A stretch of 64,000 nt of DNA from Streptomyces sp. NBC_01476 (GCF_036227265.1 NZ_CP109446.1:5524001-5588000), one strand, 5' to 3'. Counted from the stretch's first letter, positions 8,850 through 16,935 are shown. Program-made: numbers and translations. The notes: generated by a model not told the origin, from the letters alone.

Positions 8850-9207
8850 GCCTCGACGCACCCCACCCTCACGCCCTGCGGCGCCCTACGACGGCGCGGC
8901 ACTCGGGCGACGGGGGTTCGTGCCCCGAAGGGGCGCTGGGGTCCCCCCGGACGAAGTCTGGGGGCGGAACTGCGCGCTCAGCCAGTCACCGGCGGGTGGT
9001 CCGGAGACGACCGCAACGGGCTGGGCCTGCGGGCCCGGTGCCGCGCCGCGACGGCTGGTCGCGCAGTTCCCCGCGCCCCTGGGGGGCACCGCCCGGCGGG
9101 ATGGCGCGGGTCGCGGGGGGGACCCCGCGCCCCTGGTAGGGCACCGTTCGACGCCGGGGTGCCGGTTGCCGCTCGGCACCGTCGCAGACGGAAGCGCACC
9201 GCCTGGG
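8850..9207. other. Gene-free gap between convergent dasD and nagB
   Basis: 358 bp with no credible gene. Most of it is repeat copy A (8908-9098); the rest is unremarkable GC-rich sequence. Short open frames here are artefacts of the repeat. Its GC-rich inverted arms could act as a bidirectional transcription barrier between the two convergent genes. Confidence 0.6.
8908..9098. repeat. Interspersed palindromic-ended repeat, copy A
   Basis: 191-bp element. The box GGAACTGCGCG (8966-8976) and its inverse CGCGCAGTTCC (9060-9070) bracket an 83-bp core (8977-9059). The left outer arm contains the imperfect hairpin around CCCCCCGGACGAAGTCTGGGGG and ends in GCCCCGAAGGGGC; the right arm contains CCCCTGGGGGG. 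Copy C at 15528-15719 has the same core in the same direction, but the two outer arms are exchanged and inverted. Related boxes occur at 11268-11467. It is non-coding and lies between convergent genes. Confidence 0.8.
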
Positions 9208-9993
9208 TCAGAGGGACTGCCAGGCGGGCTTGGCCGCGTAGGTCGCGCGGAAGTAGGGCGCAAGCTTGAGCTCGGAGGCCGCCGCCTCGTCCACGACGAC
9301 CGTCGCGTGCGGGTGAAGCTGGAGCGCTGAGGCCGGAACGACCGCCGCGACGGGACCTTCCACGGTCTGGGCCACCGCCTCCGCCTTGCCCTCGCCGGTG
9401 GCGAGAAGCACCAGGTGCCGGGCCTCCAGTATCGTGCCGATGCCCTGCGTGATCACGTGGTGCGGCACCTGCTCGATGTCACCGCCGAAGAACCGCGCGT
9501 TGTCGACCCGCGTCTGCTCGGTGAGCGTCTTGATCCGCGTACGGGACGCCAGCGACGAACACGGCTCGTTGAAGCCGATGTGCCCGTCCGTACCGATCCC
9601 GAGCAGCTGGAGGTCGACCCCGCCCGCCGCCGTCAGCGCCGCGTCGTACGCCGCGCAGGCCGCCAGGACGTCCTCGGCCGAGCCGTCCGGCCCCATGAAG
9701 GAGTCCGCGGAGAGCCCGAGCGGCTCGACCACCTCGCGCAGGACCACCGAGCGGTACGACTCCGGGTGCCCGGCCGGCAGGCCCACGTACTCGTCCAGCT
9801 GGCAGACCCGCGCCCGGGAGGCGTCCACCGCGCCGGCGCGCACCTTGGCGGCCAGCGCGGTGTAGACGGGCAGCGGAGTGGACCCGGTGGCCACACCCAG
9901 CAGGGCGTCGGGCTTGCGGCGCAGCGTCGCGGCCATGGCCTCCGCGATCAGTTCGCCGCCTGCCGCGGCGTCCGGGACGATGACAACTTCCAC
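9208..9993 (-). CDS. nagB: Glucosamine-6-phosphate deaminase
   Basis: 261-residue NagB, which converts glucosamine-6-P to fructose-6-P and ammonia in the cytoplasm, feeding amino sugars into glycolysis and lowering the DasR effector GlcN-6-P. Diagnostic motifs are LLGVATGSTPLP near the N-terminus and the active-site GTDGHIGFNEP. The GTG at 9993 is chosen because family members begin with EVVIVPDAA; a TTG at 10038 would add 15 residues that overlap the dre site. Convergent with dasD and divergent from the SIS gene. Confidence 0.95.
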   Translation of the reverse strand: MEVVIVPDAAAGGELIAEAMAATLRRKPDALLGVATGSTPLPVYTALAAKVRAGAVDASRARVCQLDEYVGLPAGHPESYRSVVLREVVEPLGLSADSFMGPDGSAEDVLAACAAYDAALTAAGGVDLQLLGIGTDGHIGFNEPCSSLASRTRIKTLTEQTRVDNARFFGGDIEQVPHHVITQGIGTILEARHLVLLATGEGKAEAVAQTVEGPVAAVVPASALQLHPHATVVVDEAAASELKLAPYFRATYAAKPAWQSL

Positions 9994-10023
9994 GCTGGGC
10001 CTGCCGTTCTGGAAGAGGATAGG

Positions 10024-10039
10024 TGTGGTATAGACCAAT
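10024..10039. promoter_or_regulatory. dre site between nagB and SIS gene
   Basis: TGTGGTATAGACCAAT matches 12 of 16 positions of the DasR consensus. It is 31 bp upstream of the nagB start and 93 bp upstream of the SIS gene, so a bound repressor could control both divergent genes. Confidence 0.75.
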
Positions 10040-10131
10040 CTAGCAGAGCCTCCCCGCGCCGGTAGTGCGCTGGATCACGTCCTGTGGTCGACTGGTGGGG
10101 TCGACTGCGGACTGCGGAGGAGGCGGTGCGG

Positions 10132-11208
10132 ATGGTGCCTTCCACGACGCCGCCCCCAGCCCCGCGGCACGGACCCGGCCGGATCATGCGCGCCGAGATC
10201 GCCGAGCAGCCCGAGGTGCTGGGCCGGCTGCTCGGCGAGGGGGCCGCCGCGATCCGCGAGACCGCCCGCAGGATCGCCGCCCGCCGGCCCCGTTTCGTCC
10301 TGCTCAGCGCCCGCGGCACCTCGGACCACGCGGCGCTGTACGCGAAGTACCTCGTGGAGGTGGAACTCGGCCTCCCGGCCGGCCTCACCTCCATGTCCAC
10401 CACCACCGCGTACGGCGCCGAGCCGCACCTCGCCGATGTGCTGGTGATCACGGTCAGCCAGTCCGGCGGCTCACCCGACCTGGCCGCCTCCACCCAGGCC
10501 GCCGTCGAGGCCGGCGCGATCACCCTCGCGGTGACGAACAACCCGGACTCGCCGGTCGCCGAGGCCGCGGAGTTCCACCTGGACCTGCTGGCGGGCCCGG
10601 AGCGGGCGCTGCCCGCCACCAAGACGTACACCGCGGAGCTGCTGGCGCTCTACCTCTTCGTACGGGGGCTGCACGACGAGGACACCTCGGCGGCGCACGT
10701 GCTGCCGGAGCTGGCCGAGCAGGTGCTCGCCCGCGACGACGAGGTGCAGCACCTGGCCGGGCGGTACCGCTTCGCCGAGCGGATGGTGACGACCTCCCGC
10801 GGCTACGGGCTGCCGACCGCGAAGGAAGCGGCGCTGAAGCTGATGGAGACGAGTTACATCCCGGCGCTGGCGTACTCCGGGGCGGAGCTGCTGCACGGGC
10901 CGCTGGCCATGGTGGACAACATCTCGCCGGTGATCGCGATCGTCACGGACGGGGCGGGCGGGCACGCGCTGCGGCCGGTGCTCGACCGGTTGCGGGGGAG
11001 GGGGGCGGACCTGGTGGTGATCGGGCCCCGCGCGAAGGTGGCGACGGTCGCGCACGGGTTCGCGCTGCCGACGGCGGGGGTGCCGGAGGCGTTGCAGCCG
11101 GTGCTGGAGATTTTGCCGCTGCAGAAGCTGGCGTATGAGGTTTCGATGGCCCGGGGGCAGGATCCGGATGCGCCGCGGGCGCTGGTCAAGGTGGCGAAGT
11201 CGAGGTGA
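10132..11208 (+). CDS. Double-SIS-domain protein, GlmS isomerase/deaminase-like
   Basis: 358 residues comprising two sugar-isomerase (SIS) domains. The first has the sugar-phosphate loop LLSARGTSDHAALYAKYL and VITVSQSGGSPDLAA; the second has SRGYGLPTAKEAALKLMETS and GAELLHGPLAMVD. It resembles the C-terminal isomerase half of glutamine-fructose-6-P aminotransferase but lacks the N-terminal glutaminase domain. It could be a GlcN-6-P deaminase/isomerase like AgaS or NagB-II, or an effector-binding protein. The ATG at 10132 is chosen for its GGAGGAGG eight bases upstream. It is divergent from nagB across a shared dre site, which places it in the amino-sugar regulon by context. Confidence 0.88.
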   Translation: MVPSTTPPPAPRHGPGRIMRAEIAEQPEVLGRLLGEGAAAIRETARRIAARRPRFVLLSARGTSDHAALYAKYLVEVELGLPAGLTSMSTTTAYGAEPHLADVLVITVSQSGGSPDLAASTQAAVEAGAITLAVTNNPDSPVAEAAEFHLDLLAGPERALPATKTYTAELLALYLFVRGLHDEDTSAAHVLPELAEQVLARDDEVQHLAGRYRFAERMVTTSRGYGLPTAKEAALKLMETSYIPALAYSGAELLHGPLAMVDNISPVIAIVTDGAGGHALRPVLDRLRGRGADLVVIGPRAKVATVAHGFALPTAGVPEALQPVLEILPLQKLAYEVSMARGQDPDAPRALVKVAKSR

Positions 11209-11267
11209 CCGGGGGGGTGCCTGCCCCGTCCTGCCGGTGACTCGCGTGCGGTCGCGTCGTGGCTTGT

Positions 11268-11467
11268 CGCGCAGTTCCTCGCGCCCCTTTGGGGCACGAC
11301 CCGTCGGCGGCCAGACGTCCGTCGGTGGTGGGTTGCTCGCGCAGTTCCTCGCGCCCCTTCGGGGCACGCACCGCAGTGGCCAAGCGTCTGCCGGTGGCCG
11401 GTTGCTCGCGCGGTTCCGCCCCCGGACTTCGTCCGGGGGGACCCCCAGCGCCCCTTTGGGGCCCGAA
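11268..11467. repeat. Three-unit array of the CGCGCAGTTCC repeat (copy B)
   Basis: Three direct units at about 70-bp spacing, each beginning with the box CGCGCAGTTCC (11268-11278, 11338-11348) or CGCGCGGTTCC (11407-11417). The first two continue into a short hairpin (GCGCCCCTTTGGGGC type). The third continues into the same arm as repeat copy C, with an inverted repeat around GGACTTCGTCC. Non-coding; function unknown. Confidence 0.75.
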
Positions 11468-11680
11468 AGCACTTCGGGCCGCGGTGCCGGGAGAGGACCC
11501 TCAACCTCTCCAGCACCGCAGCCCGGAGCTGCCGTCGGCGCCGTGGTCGGTGGGGTGTGCGGTGCCCCACCGGCCCGTGTGGGCCGACCGGAAGAGGCCG
11601 CCGGCGTAGTCAGGGCAGAGAACGCCTTGGCCTCGATCCGCCCTCCTGTGCGGGGAGTGCGGAGGTCTTCGCTCAGTCAT

Positions 11681-11696
11681 TGTGGACTAGACCATT
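11681..11696. promoter_or_regulatory. dre-like site upstream of PdtaS-like kinase
   Basis: TGTGGACTAGACCATT matches 12 of 16 dre positions, with an intact CTAGACCA half. It is 105 bp upstream of the preferred kinase start and follows a long gene-free stretch, so it may overlap the kinase promoter. DasR control of this gene is inferred from the motif only. Confidence 0.6.
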
Positions 11697-11801
11697 CGGC
11701 TTGTCCATGGGCCCGTCCCCGATTCGCCCGGTGAATTCCCGCCCGGACCGGCGGCCAAACGCAGACGCGAGGTGAACGGTACGCTCGCAGACGTGCCCTC
11801 C

Positions 11802-13250
11802 ATGAACGACCTCGTACGCGAGCACACGGCCCTCGACGACTCCGATCTCGAATGGCTGCACCTGCTCGTCTCGGAGTGGCAGCTGCTCTCCGACCTGTCC
11901 TTCGCCGACCTGGTGCTGTGGGTGCCCACCCGCGACGGCTCCCGGTATGTCTCGGTCGCCCAGATGCGGCCGAACACCGGCCCGACCTCCTACCAGGACG
12001 ACATGGTGGGCCATCTGGTTCCCCGTGGCCGCCGCCCGCTGCTGGACGCCGCGCTGGACGAGGGCCGGATCGTCCGGGAGGGCGACCCGGAGTGGCGCGA
12101 GGAGGTGCCGGTCCGGGTCGAGTCCATTCCGGTCCGGCGCGAGGGACGGGTGCTCGCGGTGATCAACCGCAACACCAACCTGCTCACCGTCCGCACCCCC
12201 AGCCGGCTCGAACTCACGTATCTGCAGAGCGCGTCCGACCTGGCCCAGATGATCGCGGCCGGCTCCTTCCCGTTCCCTTCCGAGCAGGTGGACATGGACG
12301 CCTCGCCGCGGGCAGGCGACGGGCTGATCCGGCTGGACGCCGAGGGCCTGGTCCAGTACGCCAGCCCCAACGCGCTCTCCGCCTACCACCGGCTGGGCCT
12401 GGCCGCCGACCTGGTCGGCCACCACCTCGGCCAGGCCACCGCGGAACTCGCCCCGGCCCGCGGCCCGGTGGACGAGGCGATGGTCAAGCTGGCCAGCGGC
12501 TGGGCGCCCCGGGAGTTCGAGGTCGAGGGCGGCGACGGGGTGATCCAGCTGCGGTCCATCCCGCTGAAACCCAAGGGCACCCACATCGGTTCGCTGGTGC
12601 TGCTGCGGGACGTCACCGAACTGCGGCGGCGCGAGCGGGAATTGATCACCAAGGACGCCACCATCCGGGAGATCCACCACCGGGTGAAGAACAACCTCCA
12701 GACGGTGGCGGCGCTGCTGCGGCTGCAGGCCCGCCGGATGGACTCCGAGGCGGCCAGGGAGGCGCTGGACGAGGCGGTACGGCGGGTCGGGTCGATCGCC
12801 ATCGTGCACGAGACGCTCTCCCAAACCCTGGACGAGCGCGTGGAGTTCGACGAGATCGCGGACCGGGTGCTGGCGATGGTGGCGGAGATCTCACCGGGGC
12901 GGGTGGCGGTACGGCGCACCGGCAAGTTCGGCATCCTCGACGCGGAGACCGCCACCCCGCTCTCCATGGTGCTCACCGAACTGCTGCAGAACGCGCTGGA
13001 ACACGGCTTCGGCCCGGGCGAGTCGGGCAGCGTGGAGGTCTCGGTGCTGCGGGGCCGCGACCAGATCACCGTCGGGGTCCAGGACGACGGGCGGGGCCTG
13101 CCGCCCGGCTTCGACGCCCAGCAGGCCGGCAACCTCGGCCTCCAGATCGTGCGCACCCTGGTGGTCGGCGAGTTGGGCGGCACCTTCGACATGCTGCCGG
13201 CCCCGGCAGGCGGCACTCGCGTCGTCCTCGAACTGCCGCTCGAAACCTGA
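11802..13250 (+). CDS. PdtaS-like sensor histidine kinase (H_kinase_N, PAS, HisKA_2, HATPase)
   Basis: 482-residue soluble sensor kinase. The N-terminal ~150 residues are the GAF-like H_kinase_N domain; a PAS domain (GLIRLDAEGLVQYASPNALS) follows near residues 165-270. A HisKA_2 dimerisation domain carries the phospho-acceptor in REIHHRVKNNLQ near residue 290, and an HATPase_c domain has VLTELLQNALEHG and DDGRGLP. This is the architecture of mycobacterial PdtaS, whose neighbour is also a WhiB1 gene, as here with wblE. Its partner would be an ANTAR-type RNA-binding regulator coded elsewhere. The start is uncertain: ATG 11802 is preferred, with in-frame GTGs at 11793 and 11772 possible; no strong ribosome site is seen. 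A dre-like site lies upstream. Confidence 0.9.
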   Translation: MNDLVREHTALDDSDLEWLHLLVSEWQLLSDLSFADLVLWVPTRDGSRYVSVAQMRPNTGPTSYQDDMVGHLVPRGRRPLLDAALDEGRIVREGDPEWREEVPVRVESIPVRREGRVLAVINRNTNLLTVRTPSRLELTYLQSASDLAQMIAAGSFPFPSEQVDMDASPRAGDGLIRLDAEGLVQYASPNALSAYHRLGLAADLVGHHLGQATAELAPARGPVDEAMVKLASGWAPREFEVEGGDGVIQLRSIPLKPKGTHIGSLVLLRDVTELRRRERELITKDATIREIHHRVKNNLQTVAALLRLQARRMDSEAAREALDEAVRRVGSIAIVHETLSQTLDERVEFDEIADRVLAMVAEISPGRVAVRRTGKFGILDAETATPLSMVLTELLQNALEHGFGPGESGSVEVSVLRGRDQITVGVQDDGRGLPPGFDAQQAGNLGLQIVRTLVVGELGGTFDMLPAPAGGTRVVLELPLET

Positions 13251-13306
13251 GAGTTCACCCGGCTGGCCCAGCGGAGCCCCCCCGTACATCCGGCGTCCGT
13301 ACACGC

Positions 13307-13342
13307 GGAAAGGGCCCGCACCGATCGGTGCGGGCCCTTTCC
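13307..13342. terminator. Bidirectional terminator between kinase and wblE
   Basis: A perfect 36-bp palindrome (18-bp arms) beginning GGAAAGGGCCCGC. It has A-rich and T-rich ends on both strands (GGAAA and TTTCC), so it can serve the kinase on the + strand and wblE on the - strand. Confidence 0.85.
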
Positions 13343-13406
13343 GATGCTGCGTGCTGCGCGTATGTGGCAGGTGCTGCGCGCTGCGGCTCGGGGGGAAGAC
13401 TGTTGA

Positions 13407-13664
13407 TCAGGCTGTGGCGTTGCGGGCCCGGTTGCGAGCGGCGCGGCGCTTCATTGCGCGGCGCTCGTCCTCGCTGAGGCCACCCCAGACACCGGCGTCC
13501 TGGCCGCTTTCCAGCGCCCACTGAAGACACTGGTCCATGACGGGGCAGCGGCGGCAGACGGCCTTGGCTTCCTCGATCTGCAGCAGCGCAGGACCGGTGT
13601 TGCCGATGGGGAAGAAGAGCTCGGGGTCTTCCTCGCGGCAAACGGCGCGGTGACGCCAGTCCAT
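13407..13664 (-). CDS. wblE: WblE, WhiB1-type iron-sulfur regulator
   Basis: 85-residue WhiB-like protein. The four cluster cysteines are at residues 9, 37, 40 and 46 (MDWRHRAVC, then VCRRCPVMDQC), followed by the WhiB turn GVWGGLSEDER and a basic C-terminal tail that binds DNA. Length and sequence match WblE/WhiB1, an essential or near-essential [4Fe-4S], NO-sensitive partner of the primary sigma factor. The ATG is preceded by AAGGAG; in-frame codons upstream to 13850 are non-coding leader. It is convergent with the PdtaS-like kinase, an arrangement shared with mycobacteria. Confidence 0.96.
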   Translation of the reverse strand: MDWRHRAVCREEDPELFFPIGNTGPALLQIEEAKAVCRRCPVMDQCLQWALESGQDAGVWGGLSEDERRAMKRRAARNRARNATA

Positions 13665-13982
13665 GGCTGCTCCAACTCCTTGTGTGACAAGCACGTTGCT
13701 TGTGAATGTGAACGCTTTCACGAATCCCCCGACAGCGAACGGGACGCCACCCAGCACGTGCTGGTGTGTCCCGCTGGAGTGAGTTTGGAGATCCGGGCTC
13801 TCAAGGGGGCCGTTGGTCGGCCGTCCCGATCGCCATCTAGAGACTCGCAAACCTCGGCTGGAGATACAACCCCTTCAGGAAAGTTTTTTTGGATTCCTCG
13901 GTGTCGCATCGGTCACAGCCGTACTTCCATGGGGTGCAGGGCAGCCTAAACGTTCGAGTAAAAGGACTTTGGGCTCTTACGC
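13665..13982. other. wblE promoter and leader region
   Basis: 318 bp between the wblE start and the diacylglycerol kinase stop. It contains two perfect small inverted repeats close to wblE: ACAAGCA-CGT-TGCTTGT at 13687-13703 and GTGAA-CGCT-TTCAC at 13708-13721. The second has the GTG-N8-CAC form of Crp-type sites. There is also a run of seven T at 13884-13890. The region is AT-richer than its flanks. No coding sequence is supported. Confidence 0.55.
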
Positions 13983-14951
13983 TTACACAATCACACGCAG
14001 TGCACGGCGTACGCCTGTGAAGGTCGCGCTCATTCGCAGTCCCAGGTGGTCACCATCGACCTGGAAGGGCAGTGGCGCCTGCGATTGCAAGGTGAAGTCG
14101 GTGAGATCGTGCAGCCGCACGGCGTACTTTCCATGGGGTCCCCGCTCCGGCGTGGAACGGAGCAACTGCGTCGCGTAACGGGCACCGGACACGGTGGACA
14201 TCTTGGTGATACCCAGCAGGTCGAGCGCGGTGTCGAAAGAGGCTTCGGGGGAGGCGTACACCGGCCGGTTGCCGATGTACGTCCACGGCGAGGTGTTGCA
14301 GACTATCGCCGTCGTCAGTTCGGACACCGGCTCGCCGTCGGGGCGCTGGACCGAGATGGTGCCGTGCCGGCGGTGCGGGTCGGCGAGGAACTGCCGGGCC
14401 ACCTGGCGGAAGTAGAGCGCCGGCGTCGAGCGCTTGCCCAACTCCCTTTGCTGCTCCACCCGCCCGATCACCCCGGCGTCGAAGCCGAGGCCCGCGCAGA
14501 AGGTGAACCAGCGGGCCGGCACGCCCTCGTCCTCGGTCCCCGGGGTGCCGCTCACCAGTCCCAGGCCCACCGTCCTCGACGAGCCCGCCCGCAGCGCGTC
14601 CAGCAGGGCGCCGGTGGCCTCCACGGCGTCGTTGGGCAGGCCGAGGGCGCGGGCGAAGACATTGGTGGAGCCGCCGGGGACCACGGCGAGCTTCGGCAGC
14701 GCGGCCGGGTCGGGGCCGTGGTGCAGCAGCCCGTTGACGATCTCATTGACGGTGCCGTCGCCGCCGAGCGAGACCACCAGCTCGATCTCACCGCCCTCGG
14801 CCGCCCGCCGGGCCAGGTCGCGGGCATGGCCGCGGTACTCGGTGGTGGCCACCTCCAGCTTGAGATCGCTGGCCAGCGCGGTGCCGATCACGTCGCGGAC
14901 CCGCGCGCTGGTGGTGGTGGCGGCGGGATTGACCACGAGGAGAGCGCGCAT
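13983..14951 (-). CDS. Diacylglycerol/lipid kinase family protein
   Basis: 322-residue DAGK-catalytic-domain protein (DgkB/YegS type). The N-terminus MRALLVVNPAATTTS and the glycine-rich nucleotide loop VVSLGGDGTVNEIVNGLL are diagnostic, as is VVPGGSTNVFARALGLP. It probably phosphorylates diacylglycerol or a related lipid, recycling it to phosphatidic acid at the membrane. The start at 14951 is the family N-terminus; the long upstream open frame is an antisense shadow. It is divergent from the small membrane protein gene with a 48-bp gap, and no strong ribosome site is seen. In S. coelicolor the equivalent gene also lies between wblE and sigH. Confidence 0.92.
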   Translation of the reverse strand: MRALLVVNPAATTTSARVRDVIGTALASDLKLEVATTEYRGHARDLARRAAEGGEIELVVSLGGDGTVNEIVNGLLHHGPDPAALPKLAVVPGGSTNVFARALGLPNDAVEATGALLDALRAGSSRTVGLGLVSGTPGTEDEGVPARWFTFCAGLGFDAGVIGRVEQQRELGKRSTPALYFRQVARQFLADPHRRHGTISVQRPDGEPVSELTTAIVCNTSPWTYIGNRPVYASPEASFDTALDLLGITKMSTVSGARYATQLLRSTPERGPHGKYAVRLHDLTDFTLQSQAPLPFQVDGDHLGLRMSATFTGVRRALRVIV

Positions 14952-14999
14952 GGTCAACAGCGTACCTACGCTTTTTCGCGGCGGGCTACGCTGAGCGCT

Positions 15000-15506
15000 G
15001 TGAGCCAGAGCCCCGAACGCCGTCCGCCGTCCACCGCGCCTGCCGCCCGCGGCGGCCCGGCGCGGCCGGGGAAGACCCGTACCGCCGCCGGGCGGGCGCC
15101 CGAGCGGGCGCCTGAGCAGGCGGTGGGCCCCGCCGGGCCGCCTCCGCTGCGGCTGCTGCTGGCCGCGGGTGTGGCCGGGCTTGAGGGGCTCGCGGTGGCC
15201 GTGTGGGGCGTCACGATGTTCTTCACCGGCGGGGCGAACGCGGTGCTGGCCGGGTTGCTGGTGCTGGTGATGGCGGCGTTGCCGCTCGGGGCGGCGTACG
15301 GGTTGCGCCGGGCCCGGCGCTGGAGCCGGGGGCCGGCTCTGATCATGCAGCTGCTGGCGCTGCCGGTCGCGTGGACGATGATCAAGAGCGAGGCGTGGGT
15401 GGTGCCGGCCGGGGTGGGGGTCGCTGCGCTCGCTCTGGGCGGGCTTTTCCTTCTCGTCCACCCGGCGACCACGGATGCGCTCGGAATCAACCGCCGCACC
15501 GCCTGA
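15000..15506 (+). CDS. Conserved integral membrane protein, four-helix
   Basis: 168 residues: a disordered Pro/Ala/Arg-rich N-terminus of about 55 residues, then four hydrophobic segments (LLLAAGVAGLEGLAVAVWGV, LAGLLVLVMAALPLGAAYGL, PALIMQLLALPVAWTMI and VPAGVGVAALALGGLFLLVH). The GTG at 15000 is chosen because it lies just beyond the divergent kinase start; earlier in-frame codons overlap that gene antisense. It resembles an uncharacterised actinobacterial membrane protein found beside sigH. Function unknown. Confidence 0.82.
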   Translation: MSQSPERRPPSTAPAARGGPARPGKTRTAAGRAPERAPEQAVGPAGPPPLRLLLAAGVAGLEGLAVAVWGVTMFFTGGANAVLAGLLVLVMAALPLGAAYGLRRARRWSRGPALIMQLLALPVAWTMIKSEAWVVPAGVGVAALALGGLFLLVHPATTDALGINRRTA

Positions 15507-15527
15507 CCCCGAAGTTCCCCTCCCCGC

Positions 15528-15719
15528 CGCCGGGCGGTGCCCCCCAGGGGGGCGGGGAACTGCGCGCTCAGCCCGCCACCGGCGGGTGGTCCGGAGACGA
15601 CCGTAACGGGCTGGGCCTGCGGGCCCGGTGCCGCGCCGCGACGGCCGGTCGCGCAGTTCCGCCCCCAGACTTCGTCCGGGGGGACCCCCAGCGCCCCTTC
15701 GGGGCACGAACCCCCGTCG
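15528..15719. repeat. Interspersed palindromic-ended repeat, copy C
   Basis: 192-bp element between two convergent genes. The box GGAACTGCGCG (15556-15566) and CGCGCAGTTCC (15650-15660) flank an 83-bp core (15567-15649), nearly identical and in the same direction as the core of copy A. The left outer arm of this copy is the inverse of the right arm of A, and its right outer arm the inverse of the left arm of A. Non-coding. Confidence 0.8.
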
Positions 15720-15764
15720 TACGGGGGCCGGCGCCGTTGGGGCGGGGTCTGCCGGGCCGGAGGG

Positions 15765-16925
15765 CTACTCCTCGATGAGGAGTTTGTCGCGGAGCTGGGC
15801 GAGGGTGCGGGCGAGGAGACGGGAAACGTGCATCTGGGAGATGCCGACCTCCTGCGCGATCTGCGACTGCGTCATGTTCCCGAAGAACCGCAACAGCAGA
15901 ATCGTCTTCTCCCGCGGCGGCAACTGCTCAAGCAGCGGCTTCAAGGACTCCCGGTACTCCACACCCTCCAGCGCCTCGTCCTCCGAGCCGAGCGTGTCCG
16001 CCACCGCGGGGGACTCGTCGTCGGTGTCCGGGACGTCCAGCGACAGCGTGCTGTACGCGTTGGCCGACTCCAGCCCCTCCAGGACCTCCTCCTCGGAGAT
16101 CTTCAGGTGCTCCGCCAGCTCGTGCACGGTCGGCGCCCGCCCGTGCCGCTGGGAGAGCTCGCCGGTGGCCGTGGTGAGCGCCAGCCGCAGCTCCTGGAGC
16201 CGGCGCGGCACCCGTACCGCCCAGCCCTTGTCCCTGAAGTGACGTTTGATCTCGCCGACCACCGTGGGGGTCGCGTACGTGGAGAACTCCACCCCGCGGT
16301 CCACGTCGAAGCGGTCGACCGACTTGATCAGGCCGATGGTGGCGACCTGGGTCAGGTCGTCCAGCGGCTCGCCGCGGTTGCGGAACCGCCGGGCCAGGTG
16401 CTCGACCAGCGGCAGGTGCATCCGCACCAGCTGATTGCGCAGCTCGGCCCGCTCCGGCGACCCGTCGGGCAGCTTGTTCAGCTCCACGAAGAGCGCCCGG
16501 GCGCCCGAACGGTCGTGCGGGTCGTGCTGGTCGACGGTCTCCAGGAGTTCCGCGGCCTCCTCGGCCTCCTGGGACGCCGCCTCCTGGGACGGTGCGGCCT
16601 CGTTCGCCGCCGGGGCGCCGGCCGGGCGCTGCGGGGCCTGCCGGCCCTCCTCGCCCTGCGGTGGCGCCGGGTGCTCGTGCTGATCCATCGGGTCCGCCTG
16701 CTCTGCCTGCTCCGCCGCGTCCATCGCTTCCGTCCGGGCCCTCCCGCGGGCCTGTCCTCCGGGCCGGGCCGCGTCGCCCGGTTCGGGATGTGGCCTGGCC
16801 GCGTTCCGCCGCCCGGTGGGTGCCGGCCCGGTCGGGTCCGGCTGCTGGGCGGGTACGCCGGCTCGTCCGCGTACCGCGGGCACCTCGTGCTCCGCGGGCG
16901 GGCCGGGGGTCTCTGCTGGCGTCAC
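15765..16925 (-). CDS. sigH: SigH, SigB/SigF-family stress sigma factor
   Basis: 386-residue alternative sigma factor. A disordered acidic/proline-rich N-terminal extension (~1-165) is followed by region 2 (LVRMHLPLVEHLARRF, DLTQVATIGLIKSVDRFD, FSTYATPTVVGEIKRHFRD), region 3 and region 4 (LPPREKTILLLRFFGNMTQS, IAQEVGISQMHVSRLLARTL). This is the SigB/F/H group controlling osmotic and developmental stress. The GTG at 16925 follows the anti-sigma stop by 10 bp and continues the operon. In S. coelicolor several SigH isoforms arise from alternative starts and processing of the extension, so shorter forms (for example from an internal MDAAEQAEQ) are possible. Confidence 0.93.
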   Translation of the reverse strand: MTPAETPGPPAEHEVPAVRGRAGVPAQQPDPTGPAPTGRRNAARPHPEPGDAARPGGQARGRARTEAMDAAEQAEQADPMDQHEHPAPPQGEEGRQAPQRPAGAPAANEAAPSQEAASQEAEEAAELLETVDQHDPHDRSGARALFVELNKLPDGSPERAELRNQLVRMHLPLVEHLARRFRNRGEPLDDLTQVATIGLIKSVDRFDVDRGVEFSTYATPTVVGEIKRHFRDKGWAVRVPRRLQELRLALTTATGELSQRHGRAPTVHELAEHLKISEEEVLEGLESANAYSTLSLDVPDTDDESPAVADTLGSEDEALEGVEYRESLKPLLEQLPPREKTILLLRFFGNMTQSQIAQEVGISQMHVSRLLARTLAQLRDKLLIEE

Positions 16926-16935
16926 GACAGCGGCC

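Larger units (their letters stand above)
11209..11801. other. Long gene-free gap between SIS gene and PdtaS-like kinase
   Basis: 593 bp without a convincing gene. It holds a three-unit array of the CGCGCAGTTCC repeat (11268-11467), a small perfect hairpin at 11461-11479, a GC-rich spacer and a dre-like site at 11681-11696. Short open frames here have repeat-driven composition and no family resemblance. Confidence 0.6.
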
